Shown here in pieces: positions 37,138 through 46,742 of a stretch of DNA of 64,000 nucleotides. The position numbers and the translations under genes are program-made. Within the stretch, counting starts at the first letter, position 1; every line of letters begins with the position of its first letter. A model generated the notes under the pieces. It did not search any database, was not told where the DNA came from, and was given only the letters and a program-made list of their open reading frames with translations. This stretch comes from Photobacterium ganghwense (GTDB lineage Bacteria; Pseudomonadota; Gammaproteobacteria; Enterobacterales; Vibrionaceae), in contig NZ_PYMI01000003.1 of assembly GCF_003025595.1 (NCBI RefSeq), positions 682,001 to 746,000 on the forward strand. Direction: 5' to 3'.

Positions 37138-38130
37138 ATGCTACTGAATGAACTAAGAGTTCGCCACGAGTCCAGATGGCGACTGGCAATCTTGATAGCA
37201 GGCGTCTTGCTACTGGCGGCCTGCTTTTTTTCCCTTGCGGTCGGTGAAATTTTTATCTGGCCGTGGTCACCTGACGGTCTGCTGGAACAGCAGTTACTGA
37301 CACAATTACGTTTTCCCCGTTTGTTGGCGGCATTGGCGATTGGTGCCTCTCTGGCGGCCTCTGGAGCTGTGTTGCAGGTATTACTGGGGAATCCGCTGGC
37401 AGAACCCGGCGTATTAGGCATTTCCGGTGGTGCCAGCCTGGCTTTGGTTGTCGTCCTATTTGCTCTGCCACTCGCACCGACGCCATTGATCATGATGGCA
37501 GCGGCAATGGTTGGTGCGTTCTGTTTTACGCTTATTCTGGTCGGGTTGTCTCAGCGACGCAAAGTGTCAACGGCACGGCTATTACTGATCGGTGTTGCAC
37601 TTGGGATTTTATCCGGTGCTATGGTGACCTGGGCTTTCTACTTCAGTGATGATCTGAATTTACGCATGCTGATGTACTGGCTGATGGGAAGTGTCGCCGG
37701 TGTGAGCTGGCCGCAACTGGTGCTGCTGGTCGCGATGATGCCTGTTCTTGTCTGGCTCTGCTTGCAGGGCAAAAAGCTGGATTTACTGATGCTGGGCGAA
37801 AACCAGGCCAGACAACTGGGGCTGGATGTCGCGGCATTTCGCTGGCGTCTGATTCTGATTGTATCCCTGTTAGTCGGCGCTTCCGTTGCCCTTGGGGGCA
37901 TTATTGGGTTTATCGGGTTAGTGGTGCCGCATCTGCTCCGGCTCGCACTGGGGGCGGAAAATCGCTTTCTGTTGCCGCTCTCGGCTTTGTTTGGCGCTTT
38001 GTTACTGGCACTGGCAGATACTTTGGCCAGAGTGCTGCTTCCGGCAGCCGAGTTGCCAGTGGGGGTGGTGATTACAACGCTCGGTGCGCCATTGTTTATC
38101 TGGATGTTGCTCCGATCTCAGCTAGATTGA
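37138..38130 (+). CDS. btuC: Vitamin B12 ABC transporter permease BtuC
   Basis: 330 residues with about ten membrane helices, FecCD family. [26 protein letters not shown] is the conserved region after helix 2 (given in parts), and the loop [15 protein letters not shown] contacts the ATPase. Together with BtuD it moves cobalamin delivered by BtuF from periplasm to cytoplasm. It is 10 nt upstream of the next frame and in one operon with btuD. I prefer BtuC over a siderophore permease because the ATPase has BtuD features, but a heme or siderophore role is not wholly excluded. No cobalamin riboswitch is visible in the 140-bp leader. B12 supply fits the NrdJ enzyme further along. Confidence 0.88.
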   Translation: MLLNELRVRHESRWRLAILIAGVLLLAACFFSLAVGEIFIWPWSPDGLLEQQLLTQLRFPRLLAALAIGASLAASGAVLQVLLGNPLAEPGVLGISGGASLALVVVLFALPLAPTPLIMMAAAMVGAFCFTLILVGLSQRRKVSTARLLLIGVALGILSGAMVTWAFYFSDDLNLRMLMYWLMGSVAGVSWPQLVLLVAMMPVLVWLCLQGKKLDLLMLGENQARQLGLDVAAFRWRLILIVSLLVGASVALGGIIGFIGLVVPHLLRLALGAENRFLLPLSALFGALLLALADTLARVLLPAAELPVGVVITTLGAPLFIWMLLRSQLD

Positions 38131-38143
38131 TGGAATAAGCTTG

Positions 38144-38932
38144 ATGACGTTATCTCAAACACATGCATCTGTGGTGATTCAGGCGCACAATCTGGCTATG
38201 CCACATCGTTTACTTCCGGTTTCTTTTGACGTGAAAGCCGGGGAAATTGTGCATTTAATTGGGCCGAACGGCAGCGGTAAAAGTACCGCCATTGCCATGC
38301 TATCGGGGCTGGTTGATTACCAGGGAGAGATTCAGTTCTCCGGGAAAGCACTAGTGCAGTTTGATTTGGCCACACTGGCCCGGAACAGGAGCTATCTTTC
38401 TCAACAGGACCGGCCCGCTTTTGCTGTGGCGGTGTATCACTATCTGTCACTTTCTCTCTCGGCGATTGGGCAGGTTGATGAAGAGCATGCGCAAGCGGCT
38501 GTTAACGAAATTTGTACCGCGCTGAAAATCAGAGACAAACTGAACCGAAGTATTCAGCAGCTTTCAGGCGGCGAGTGGCAACGGGTAAGGCTGGCGGCGG
38601 CGTGTCTTCAGGTGTGGCCGGATCTCAATCCGGATGCTCGGCTTCTGTTGCTGGATGAGCCGGCGGCAGCGCTGGATATCGGCCAGGAAGCGGTGATGTA
38701 CAAATTGATCCGTAAAGTGGCCAACATGGGCATAGCTGTGGTGATGGCCAATCATGATTTAAATCGTACTCTGCGCGAAGCTGACAAAGTGTTGCTACTG
38801 AACAACGGTTCCTGTGTTGCCAAGGGGCAGCCCAAAGAAGTTATGACGGTTGAGATGCTGGAGCAGGTGTTTGCGACCCGTATTCAGCGTATAGAGCATG
38901 ATGGGCGCGCCTGTCTGCTGTTTAATGATTAA
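38144..38932 (+). CDS. btuD: Vitamin B12 ABC transporter ATP-binding protein BtuD
   Basis: 262 residues from ATG at 38144 (a TTG lies one codon upstream). The ABC motifs are in order: Walker A GPNGSGKST (about 45-53), Q-loop SYLSQQ, signature LSGGEWQRVRLAAA, Walker B LLLLDEPAAALD, and switch His in VMANHDLNRT. The DEPAAALDIGQE wording and the short length match BtuD more than FecE/FhuC. It powers cobalamin import with BtuC. The start lies 13 nt after the btuC stop. BtuF is not in this window. Confidence 0.88.
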   Translation: MTLSQTHASVVIQAHNLAMPHRLLPVSFDVKAGEIVHLIGPNGSGKSTAIAMLSGLVDYQGEIQFSGKALVQFDLATLARNRSYLSQQDRPAFAVAVYHYLSLSLSAIGQVDEEHAQAAVNEICTALKIRDKLNRSIQQLSGGEWQRVRLAAACLQVWPDLNPDARLLLLDEPAAALDIGQEAVMYKLIRKVANMGIAVVMANHDLNRTLREADKVLLLNNGSCVAKGQPKEVMTVEMLEQVFATRIQRIEHDGRACLLFND

Positions 38933-38971
38933 TAGGGTTCCGGGTGTTACCCGGATCGTCAAGGAGGAAAA

Positions 38972-40801
38972 ATGACAATACCGAGCTGGGATCTTTCCAT
39001 TGCTTATCGTGATCTGGATGATCCGAAGATCCAACAGGATCTGGCCTTCGCGGAAGAAAAATTGCCTGAACTGGTAAAATTTGAAACCGGGACGCCGGAA
39101 GGGCTGGCTGGTGCCCTAAAACTTCTGGCCAGTGTCAAGCTGCGAATTCATACCTTGTCTACATATGTGAACTGCCTGCTCTCTGTGGATGCATCTGATG
39201 TTGCTGCCAAGAAAGTGATGGGTAAGGTCAACAAGCTGCTGTCACAACTAGAGCAGGCCATCACACCGTATAACCAGGCAATCGTTAATCTTGAAGACAG
39301 TGACTTCAACCTGCTGATGACAACCTACGGCATCGAGGAATGGCGTTTCAGACTGGAATGTGCCCGTATGCTGAAAAATCGTCAGCTGTCCATCGCAGAA
39401 GAGCAGTTGATGACAGCTCTGGATCAGGACGGACGTGAAGCGTGGGGAAGGTTGTATGACAACATCACCGGCAGTTTGTCGGTTACCCTGACTTTGCCTC
39501 ATGGCAAAAAAGAAACCATGGGGCTGTCACAGGCGGCCAGCCTTTTGTATGGCGGAGACAGCCTGCGTCGTGAACCAGCCTGGCGCGCGATTTCAGAAGC
39601 GATGACGGTTCATCAGGAAAGTTTTGCGGCGATTCTGAATGCCCTGGCCGGTGCGCGTCTGACTGAGTATGACAAACGCAGTCATACCGAGCAGGTACAT
39701 TTTCTTGATCCAAGCTTGCATCTTAGCTGCATCCAGAAACAGACGCTGGATTCTATGATGAATGTAGCAAAAGACAGCCGCCCAATCGGGCAGAAAGCCG
39801 GTTTGCTGATGGCGCGTCTGTTTGGGACTGAGAAACTGAAGCCCTGGGATGAGCTTGCCTCTATGCCGGCATTGCTGTCGGCAGAGTCGCCGACAGAAAC
39901 TACGGCCTCGAATGACGGTCAGACATACAGTTTTGAGCAAGGTATCGACATTATTCGTGAAGCCTTTGCTGGAGTGAATCCGGAAATGGGCGAGTTTGTC
40001 GATATGATGGTCGAAAACAAGCTGATTGATGCCGCGCCACAGCCAAACAAGCGCTTGGGGGCTTACTGTACCAAACTTGCCGATACCCGTACGCCGCTGG
40101 TGTTTATGACCTGGGGTGGAAGTATGTCCGATGTGCTGACACTGGCACATGAACTTGGCCATGCTTTCCATAACTGGGTGATGCGTGATATGCCGTTGCA
40201 AAAAACGCAATATCCAATGACGCTGGCTGAAACCGCATCGATCTTTGCTGAAAACGTGGTTCGCGATGCATTAATGGATAAAGCCCAGAGCGATCAGGAC
40301 AAGCTGTTGATGCTATGGGAAGAAGCCCAGTCGGCATTGGCCCTGCTTATTAATATCCCGGTGCGTTACGAATTCGAAAAAGCGTTTTATGATCAGCGTT
40401 CGGCAGGGGAGTTCACTCCGGATCAGCTCAAGGCGTTAATGTCTGAGACCTGGCGTGACTGGTATGGCAATGCAATGGACGAAACCAGTGAGATGTTCTG
40501 GGCCAGCAAGCTCCATTTCAGTATCGCTGACATCAGTTTCTACAATTACCCATACCTGTTCGGCTATTTGTTCAGTAAAGGTGTTTATGCGCAACGTGCT
40601 GCGAAAGGTGAACATTTCTATGAAGACTACAAAGCCTTACTGCGTGATACCGGCTCTATGATGGCTGAAGAGGTAGTTGAAAAACACTTGGGCATGGACA
40701 TTCGCCAGCCAGAATTCTGGCAGCAGAGTGTGGATATGGTAGCGAAACAGATCGACGAGTTCGAAAGGTTACTGGCAGCTTATCAGACAGAGAGTAAATA
40801 A
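38972..40801 (+). CDS. M3-family oligoendopeptidase (PepF-like)
   Basis: 609 residues. The zinc-binding HExxH is in LTLAHELGHAFHNW (about residues 392-396) with the third ligand Glu in ETASIFAENVV downstream, as in M3B oligoendopeptidase F. An N-terminal helical domain (about 1-120) precedes it. It cleaves short peptides in the cytoplasm; there is no signal peptide. AAGGAGGAAAA precedes the ATG, a very strong ribosome site. It follows btuD by 39 nt and could be co-transcribed, although no functional link is obvious. Confidence 0.92.
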   Translation: MTIPSWDLSIAYRDLDDPKIQQDLAFAEEKLPELVKFETGTPEGLAGALKLLASVKLRIHTLSTYVNCLLSVDASDVAAKKVMGKVNKLLSQLEQAITPYNQAIVNLEDSDFNLLMTTYGIEEWRFRLECARMLKNRQLSIAEEQLMTALDQDGREAWGRLYDNITGSLSVTLTLPHGKKETMGLSQAASLLYGGDSLRREPAWRAISEAMTVHQESFAAILNALAGARLTEYDKRSHTEQVHFLDPSLHLSCIQKQTLDSMMNVAKDSRPIGQKAGLLMARLFGTEKLKPWDELASMPALLSAESPTETTASNDGQTYSFEQGIDIIREAFAGVNPEMGEFVDMMVENKLIDAAPQPNKRLGAYCTKLADTRTPLVFMTWGGSMSDVLTLAHELGHAFHNWVMRDMPLQKTQYPMTLAETASIFAENVVRDALMDKAQSDQDKLLMLWEEAQSALALLINIPVRYEFEKAFYDQRSAGEFTPDQLKALMSETWRDWYGNAMDETSEMFWASKLHFSIADISFYNYPYLFGYLFSKGVYAQRAAKGEHFYEDYKALLRDTGSMMAEEVVEKHLGMDIRQPEFWQQSVDMVAKQIDEFERLLAAYQTESK

Positions 40802-40871
40802 CAGTCAGCCTTTTAGCGTTCTTCATTCTCTATTTTCGTTTCTGATGTTTTGTGTAAACTCAGACTAGCAG

Positions 40872-40905
40872 AAAGAAAAACAGCCCGGGAGTTACCCGGG
40901 CTGTT
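40872..40905 (-). terminator. Terminator after the outer-membrane barrel gene
   Basis: An 11-bp stem AACAGCCCGGG/CCCGGGCTGTT is followed on the minus strand by TTTTTCTTTC. It may also serve the convergent peptidase gene. Confidence 0.85.
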
Positions 40906-40949
40906 GCTAAGTACATGTTGTTGCTTTTTTGATTGTCTTACCGACGTGA

Positions 40950-41585
40950 TCAGAAGCTGTAGCGTGCACCCAGTTGGAAGTTCGTTTCTTTCAACACGTC
41001 AAAGTCGCGGTGAGCCAGGTTGGCTTCCAGGCTCATGTGCTCAGATACTTTGAAGTTGTTACCCAGACGCAGTTCAGTCATTGATTCATCATAGTTGGCA
41101 AAGCGTACTGCAGGCTCTACTGTCCAGTTATTCATTACCTGGTAACGTGCACCCACTTCACCGGTAAAGCCGCTGTCATCGTTGCTGACATTAACTGAGT
41201 GGCCAAAATAGTTCACGTCGTAATCAACAGTGATTGTTGACAGACCAGCCAGACCGTACACAGTCAGATCATTGTTAATCGGGAAGTAGTAACCTAGACC
41301 CAGCAGGCCCTGAGAAACGGTCAGGTCATCTTTTACCAGTGCTTCACCACGCGTTTCAACAAACACATTACCCGTAAAGTTCCAGCTACCACGCAGATAA
41401 AGACCTGTCATGCTGTCTGTAGAATCGTTGAAATTTACAGAAGTGTGGATATCTTCGTTTAACTCACTGTGAGACAGACCACCAGAAATGTAGTTGAAGT
41501 TCTGGGTCAGGTTACCATTGTCAGCCTGAGCGGCAAAAGTGGTTGTCAGAAGTGCAGCAAGCGGAAGAAGCATAACCTTTTTCAT
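40950..41585 (-). CDS. Small outer-membrane beta-barrel protein
   Basis: 211 residues. A signal peptide (about 1-21, cleavage after AQA) is followed by alternating hydrophobic and polar strands (about eight), each with the aromatic girdle pattern, and the C-terminus ends NFQLGARYSF with terminal Phe, the BAM recognition signal. It is thus an eight-strand porin-like or OmpA/OmpW-type barrel. The exact family is not recognised. It stands alone on the minus strand with its own terminator and a long AT-rich upstream region, so environmental regulation is plausible but not visible. Confidence 0.82.
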   Translation of the reverse strand: MKKVMLLPLAALLTTTFAAQADNGNLTQNFNYISGGLSHSELNEDIHTSVNFNDSTDSMTGLYLRGSWNFTGNVFVETRGEALVKDDLTVSQGLLGLGYYFPINNDLTVYGLAGLSTITVDYDVNYFGHSVNVSNDDSGFTGEVGARYQVMNNWTVEPAVRFANYDESMTELRLGNNFKVSEHMSLEANLAHRDFDVLKETNFQLGARYSF

Positions 41586-42328
41586 TTTTTTACCTTATTT
41601 TTCTATATTCATTCAATAGTGAACGGTGTTTAATTGATGTTTGCATTTCACCGTTGATGTTGTTGGCAGGATAGTAATCATAAATAAAATAGTGTGCAAT
41701 AAAATTTTGACCATTGTTTTATTAAGTGGCTAATTTTTGCTCTTATGTATGATTTATGTGGCATATCGAGGTGGTTTCGGAGATAGGAAGTAAATCTCAG
41801 ACTGCTAATTTTGAAGCGCATTATTAGGGGCTATAGTCTAACTTACTATCGTCTTCGTCTTCGTCTTCGTCTTCGTCTAAGAGTACCTGTTATATGTAAG
41901 TTTTCATTACTTGGTCTGAGGTGTGGTTGGAGTATCGCAGATTTTAATGATGAAAAATGGATAAAGCAGTGTATTAATAATATTCATCATAAGCATTGCA
42001 AACATTGTGTTCGACTAATTCCCTATAAGAATTTATTGTTTAAAGTGATGCCTTAATGTAATAAATTGAATGAGTTAGATTCATAATTTAAAAATTAGAT
42101 CTTAACATCGCATTGGCCAAATTTTGAAAATGTGAATAAGCTCATAAGACAGTCATTTAGTGGCTTGTGACTCAATTTTATGCTTTCAATGTTGTTTCTA
42201 TAGCGATTTAATACCTCCTCATAATTCAGGCTAATAACTTAAAAATAATGCTTTCTGGTATTGGATGAGCAATAAATTAATTAGCTGATACTGATATAAA
42301 ATAGTTAAAACTCATATAGGATAAAGAA
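41586..42328. other. Long AT-rich intergenic region
   Basis: 743 bp between divergent genes. Besides the hexamer repeat there is no recognisable gene or RNA. The low GC relative to neighbours suggests a horizontally acquired or rapidly changing stretch. Confidence 0.5.
41849..41878. repeat. Hexamer tandem repeat (GTCTTC, about 5 copies)
   Basis: About five units of GTCTTC in an otherwise AT-rich intergenic region, 264 nt upstream of the barrel-protein start. A reading frame over it gives an RLRLRLR stretch that looks like chance. Confidence 0.9.
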
Positions 42329-42877
42329 ATGTCGATGAAAAAAATGGCTGTTGTAACTGTCTGCACTTTGGCGCTGACGGCGTGTTCTACAATGCAGCCT
42401 CCACGTTACTCAACGTCTGTTGATAATATTCAAAAACTTAAAACTTTTGATGGTGCTAAAGCTCGTGTTACAGAGCTTACACAAACGTCGAATTTTAGCG
42501 CGAACTGCCGCCTGATGGGGCCTATTGAGCCTGCTGATGGTTTAACCATTCCAGCATTTATCACCAAAGCAATCAATGATGAATTCAAGATGGCAAATAT
42601 TTATTCAACTGATGGCACCCAAATAACGGGTGAAATCACCAATATTGAATTTTCATCAACATCTGGTCTGACAAATGGGTATTGGGATATTGGAGTGGTA
42701 TTAAATTCGTCAAACGGTAACTCGATGTCTGTGAGCAATAAATATACGTTCAAAAGTGGTTTTGATGCCATTACTGCTTGTAATGCCACAGCGGATGCCC
42801 TGACGCCGGCAGTACAGGATCTCATCAAGACTGCAGTGAATAATCCTGCGTTTTCTGGTTTGATTCAAACAAACTAA
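42329..42877 (+). CDS. Putative lipoprotein of unknown function
   Basis: 182 residues. A signal peptide with lipobox LTACS (Cys about 19) shows it is lipidated; Ser at +2 predicts outer-membrane sorting. The mature part is Thr/Ser/Asn-rich with likely beta strands (QITGEITNIEFSSTSGLTNG) and two further cysteines (NCRLMG and ITACNA) that could form a disulfide. No family is recognised. AGGATAAAGAA precedes the first ATG. A strong terminator follows, so it is a single-gene unit in the AT-rich region. Confidence 0.75.
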   Translation: MSMKKMAVVTVCTLALTACSTMQPPRYSTSVDNIQKLKTFDGAKARVTELTQTSNFSANCRLMGPIEPADGLTIPAFITKAINDEFKMANIYSTDGTQITGEITNIEFSSTSGLTNGYWDIGVVLNSSNGNSMSVSNKYTFKSGFDAITACNATADALTPAVQDLIKTAVNNPAFSGLIQTN

Positions 42878-42913
42878 GCGTTAGAAATAGTTCGCAATTT
42901 TCAGATGACGTTA

Positions 42914-42949
42914 AAAGGCATATGAGCATTATCATATGCCTTTATTTTT
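42914..42949 (+). terminator. Terminator after the lipoprotein gene
   Basis: A 12-bp perfect stem AAAGGCATATGA/TCATATGCCTTT is followed by ATTTTTG. Confidence 0.88.
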
Positions 42950-43000
42950 GATCATCAATCGCGATTGATAATATCTGAATACAGAACAGGAAAAGTACAA

Positions 43001-43326
43001 ATGCGTTTGATATTGGCTGTAACCATGATTCTGCTGACTGGGTACGCCACAGAGAGTAAAAAGAATATGAATATATGTTAAACACCGGAGAACCTGCCTC
43101 ACCAGAGCAGGTCATCGCCGTTAAACACCACTGTCGATATGATGAGAATATCCAGTTAGTGTCTGAGTACATGGGTATGGCGATTTCCGTCGGGCGATAT
43201 GAATCACAATTTGGTTCGAAGGCGTCAGCGGGCTATATCAACAAAGCAAGTGAGTTAATGACACAAGTCACTCAATGTTTGCATGACAATGGTTTGTCGA
43301 CCCGAGAGAAACCTGTGCATGGTTAA
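43001..43326 (+). pseudogene. Frameshifted small lipoprotein gene
   Basis: From ATG at 43001 the frame reads MRLILAVTMILLTGYATESKK, a typical lipoprotein signal except that the lipobox cysteine is Tyr (TAC in place of TGC), and stops after 26 residues. In another frame, overlapping at the AAAAA run 43058-43062, KEYEYMLNTGEPASPEQ continues for about 88 residues to the stop at 43326. Adding one A to the run would join both parts into one protein of about 109 residues. The two lesions together suggest a decayed gene rather than a read error. The downstream part, with three cysteines or so, has no family I recognise. A separate 83-residue gene starting at 43075 is the alternative, but it lacks a ribosome site. 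Confidence 0.6.
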
Positions 43327-43452
43327 TGGTCGGGATGTAAAAATGTAAAACTGCTTATAAAGCATTGAAAAATAGAAGATCTTATTAAATAGATGTTATT
43401 CTGCTTACAGACTTTTGTATTCCCTTTTTATCATCGAAAACAAGGACGATTT

Positions 43453-44199
43453 ATGAGTGAGAAAGTAGTCATTATTACTGGCAGCAGTCGAGGAATTGGG
43501 GCGGCAACAGCAAAATTACTGGCGCGAAAAGGTTATTCAGTCTGTGTTAACTATCGTGATAAAGCTGAACATGCAAATGATGTCGTGGAAGAAATTGCTA
43601 AGGCCGGTGGTAAGGCGATAGCGGTGCAGGCCAATGTTGCCAATGAGCAGGATGTGATTCGCCTGTTTGATGAGTCAGAGCGGGCGCTGGGGCCGGTGAC
43701 TCATTTGGTCAACAATGCCGGTATTTTATTCACTCAATCTCGATTAGTCGATATCGATGTTGAACGATTCAATCAGGTAATGACAACGAACGTAACCAGT
43801 TGTTTTCTTTGTTGTCGTGAAGCCGTTAAACGGATGCAAAAAGGGCGATTGGTCAGTGGCTCGATCGTGAATGTGTCCTCTGCGGCGTCAAGATTAGGTG
43901 CGCCGTTTGAGTACATAGATTACGCCGCGTCGAAAGGGGCGATGGATGCTCTCACCAAAGGATTGTCGCTGGAAGTGGCCAGTGAGGGAATACGGGTTAA
44001 CAGTGTGCGTCCAGGATGTATTTATACGGAGATGCATGCTGATGGCGGGGAACCGGGACGAGTGGAACGCCTGAGTCCGATGATCCCGATGAAACGTGGA
44101 GGTACTCCGGAGGAGGTGGCTGAAGCGATTGCCTGGCTGTTATCCGATGAAGCGTCTTACGTTACGGGCACGTTTATTGACCTTGCTGGTGGCCGGTAA
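43453..44199 (+). CDS. SDR-family oxidoreductase
   Basis: 248 residues, classical short-chain dehydrogenase length. The cofactor motif TGSSRGIG is at 9-16, NNAG follows near residue 92, and the catalytic Ser-Tyr-Lys appear as NVSSAASR and Y-AASKGA (IDYAASKGAMDA). Arg13 after TGSS and the NYR following beta-2 suggest NADP(H) preference. It is FabG-like; the substrate is unknown. ATG at 43453 with ACAAGGACGATTT upstream is preferred; the frame extends 20 codons further without similarity. It stands alone, convergent with the YidE-type gene. Confidence 0.88.
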   Translation: MSEKVVIITGSSRGIGAATAKLLARKGYSVCVNYRDKAEHANDVVEEIAKAGGKAIAVQANVANEQDVIRLFDESERALGPVTHLVNNAGILFTQSRLVDIDVERFNQVMTTNVTSCFLCCREAVKRMQKGRLVSGSIVNVSSAASRLGAPFEYIDYAASKGAMDALTKGLSLEVASEGIRVNSVRPGCIYTEMHADGGEPGRVERLSPMIPMKRGGTPEEVAEAIAWLLSDEASYVTGTFIDLAGGR

Positions 44200-44276
44200 C
44201 GGGCTGCGGCCAATTTCACTGGCAGGCACGTAACGTGAAAGCATCAAGACAGAGTAAAGTTTAAGCCGTTAGCCGT

Positions 44277-44308
44277 TAAAAAAGGCCAGGCCGGAGAAGT
44301 GGCCTGGC
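44277..44308 (-). terminator. Terminator after the YidE-type transporter gene
   Basis: The stem GCCAGGCC/GGCCTGGC with an eight-base loop is followed on the minus strand by CTTTTTTAA. Confidence 0.85.
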
Positions 44309-44314
44309 AACATT

Positions 44315-45973
44315 TCAAAGTGCCCAAAGTAGCAGGGCAAGGAGTTGCGGAGAGAGGATACGCAAACACATTACAAGAGGATAAACGGTGGCATAGGAGA
44401 GCGCCGAGGCACCACTGCTGCTGTGCAGGCTGTTTGCAAAAGCCAGTGCCGGTGGATCCGTCATCGAGCCCGCAAGCATGCCGCAAATTGTCAGGTAGTT
44501 CAGTCCGCCAAACATTCTGGCAATCACCCCGACAGCCATTAGCGGCAAAAAGGTGATGAGTATGCCGTAGCCCATCCAACTCAGACCATCGCCATTAATG
44601 AGCGTGTCGATAAATCCGCCGCCGGATTTCAGCCCGACTACAGCCAGAAACAGCACGATTCCGATTTCACGTAGTGCCAGGTTGGCACTTGGTGGCATGA
44701 ACCAGTAGAGCTTACCGATGCTGCCAACTCGAGCCAGAATCAGGGCCACAATGAGCGGACCACCTGCCAACCCAAGTTTGATTGCTGCTGGAAAACCTGG
44801 CAGATAGAAGGGAATAGAACCCAGTAACACGCCAAGGCCTATGCCAACAAACACGGGTAGCATTTGAACCTGTTGGAGCTTCTGGTGGGCATTCCCGACA
44901 ATACCGCTAACTGCTTCAATCGCTTCCTGGCGGCCAACCAGATTCAGAATGTCACCAAATTGCAAAGTCGATTGGCTGGTTGGCACCAGTTCGACCCCGG
45001 CACGGTTTAACCGGGATACGACCACGTCGTATTTCTCTTTCAAATCCAAGTCGCGGATTTTTTTGCCTAACACAATCTCATTTGTCACAACCAGACGCTG
45101 GACACGAAGTTCGGTTCCCCGTGTAGACAACGAGGTATCCACTTCTTCGCCGATGACAAGGCGGGCTTTTTCGAGCGCTTGTTTTTCCCCGACCAGATGG
45201 AGCAGATCGTTGACCGCTATGCGCGTATCGGGCTTTGGAATGTGGAGGGATTCATCACGTTTCAGCCGTGAGCAGACAATATCACCTTCAGTTAATGCCG
45301 GAACCTCCTGAAGCATCAAACCGTTCAGGTTTGGGTTTTTGACCGCAATGTTCAGAGTATGCAGGCTGGATTTCTTGTGGCCGTTTGTTTCTTCGAACTG
45401 ATCTGCTTCCTGGTCTATGTTGACTCTGAAGATCAACCGCAGCACCCACATGGTCAGCAGGATTCCGCAGATCCCGAACGGGTAGGCGACGGCATAGCCC
45501 ATCCCTGTCATATCAAGCATGCTTTCCTGCGCCCCCAGTTCTGTCAGAATCTGCTGTCCAGCCCCCAGTGACGGGGTATTGGTGACAGCACCGGAGAACA
45601 CGCCGAGTATTACCGGCAATGGGACATCAAAAATAAGATACAAGGCAATGGTGACCAAGCACCCGAGCAGCACAATCAAGGCCGCAAACGCGTTGAGCTT
45701 CAGGCCGGAGCTGCGTAACGAAGAAAAAAAGCCGGGTCCTACTTGTATCCCGATGGTATAGACAAACAGGATTAAGCCAAATTCCTGGATGAAGTGCAGG
45801 GTGTGGGTGTCCAGTGCTATGTCCCAGGTATCGGTGAAGTGCCCGACCAGAATGCCACCAAACAGCACTCCGCCGATCCCCAGTCCGACCCCGCAGATGC
45901 GCAGGTTTCCGAACCATAGCCCCAGCACTGCCACCAGCGCAAGAATGCTGATTGAAAGTGCAATGTCACTCAT
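44315..45973 (-). CDS. yidE: Putative transporter YidE (AspT/AAEx exchanger family)
   Basis: 552 residues (E. coli YidE 553). Five N-terminal membrane helices and six C-terminal ones flank two cytoplasmic RCK_C/TrkA-C domains (about 195-370; [19 protein letters not shown] and [18 protein letters not shown]). The repeated G-rich helix pairs ([16 protein letters not shown] and [16 protein letters not shown]) are signatures of the aspartate:alanine exchanger family. The substrate of YidE is not established. GGAGGCTCTCTT before ATG 45973 fixes the start; the longer frame is non-coding. It is a single-gene unit with a long upstream region. Confidence 0.9.
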   Translation of the reverse strand: MSDIALSISILALVAVLGLWFGNLRICGVGLGIGGVLFGGILVGHFTDTWDIALDTHTLHFIQEFGLILFVYTIGIQVGPGFFSSLRSSGLKLNAFAALIVLLGCLVTIALYLIFDVPLPVILGVFSGAVTNTPSLGAGQQILTELGAQESMLDMTGMGYAVAYPFGICGILLTMWVLRLIFRVNIDQEADQFEETNGHKKSSLHTLNIAVKNPNLNGLMLQEVPALTEGDIVCSRLKRDESLHIPKPDTRIAVNDLLHLVGEKQALEKARLVIGEEVDTSLSTRGTELRVQRLVVTNEIVLGKKIRDLDLKEKYDVVVSRLNRAGVELVPTSQSTLQFGDILNLVGRQEAIEAVSGIVGNAHQKLQQVQMLPVFVGIGLGVLLGSIPFYLPGFPAAIKLGLAGGPLIVALILARVGSIGKLYWFMPPSANLALREIGIVLFLAVVGLKSGGGFIDTLINGDGLSWMGYGILITFLPLMAVGVIARMFGGLNYLTICGMLAGSMTDPPALAFANSLHSSSGASALSYATVYPLVMCLRILSPQLLALLLWAL

Positions 45974-46742
45974 AAGAGAGCCTCCTGATTTATGAAAATC
46001 CTTTTTCACCAATAACAGGACGAGGAAGGGCGGGTGCATACTCTGGATGCACCTTATCTGATAATGTTCAGGCCAGTTGCTCACGGCAGTGTGGGTGTTG
46101 TCGTTTGGCTAAATTATCCCTTGCGAAATACGCTCGTCCTGTTGCGGTGGGTTGTACCCGAGAGGAGTAGCTTGGAGCGCCAGGGGTAGGCGGTAAAACT
46201 CGGTAAGAACTGATCCCGTTCCGCTAACGGGAGAAGTGGTTAGGGAGTTGTGTCTACGGCTGGTGGAGCCAAAACATTCGTCATACAACATTGAGAACGC
46301 AAAGTGTGAGAACGTTATCAATGCAGTATATCTGTATCGGGCTTAACCTGTTGTCTGAAAACCAAAATACCCCTGTGAAAATCAGGTGTTAAGGGGCAAA
46401 GAGGAAAACTGTGCACTTGAGCGGTTATTTCCTTCGCATGAAAACAAGATGTTATTGCCTTGTAATTATTGCGGTTATTTTTGTTTGTTATGCCATGACG
46501 GGAGGGAGTCGAACTCGCTTATCAGGTTGCGCAGGCTGTCGATGGCCAGAGCCGGAATAATTTCCATACTGCTGTTAGCTCTTAACAGTTGGTTCTGAGA
46601 AGGCGACTCACGCTTATCATCATTGCAGGTAAGTTTGTTAGTGTCAGTAATGCGAGTCACTTCATATTAATAACTCAGCTGATGTAAATAGCAGTAAGTA
46701 TAATTAGCCCATATTTTCATAGGGTTAAATGGAATTACTGGA
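45974..46742. other. Long intergenic region between yidE and a lipoprotein gene
   Basis: 769 bp between divergent genes. It should hold both promoters. Several open frames occur on both strands but none shows a ribosome site or family resemblance, and no RNA gene is recognised. Confidence 0.5.

Noticed and set aside
41811-42056. 81-residue open frame with RLRLRLR
   Set aside because: It arises from the hexamer repeat; no ribosome site or similarity.
46475-46660. Possible gene remnant or tRNA-like fragment (GAGTTCGACTCC on the minus strand)
   Set aside because: Only a T-loop-like motif with a three-base stem is present; no acceptor, D or anticodon arm, and no repeat suggesting an attachment site.
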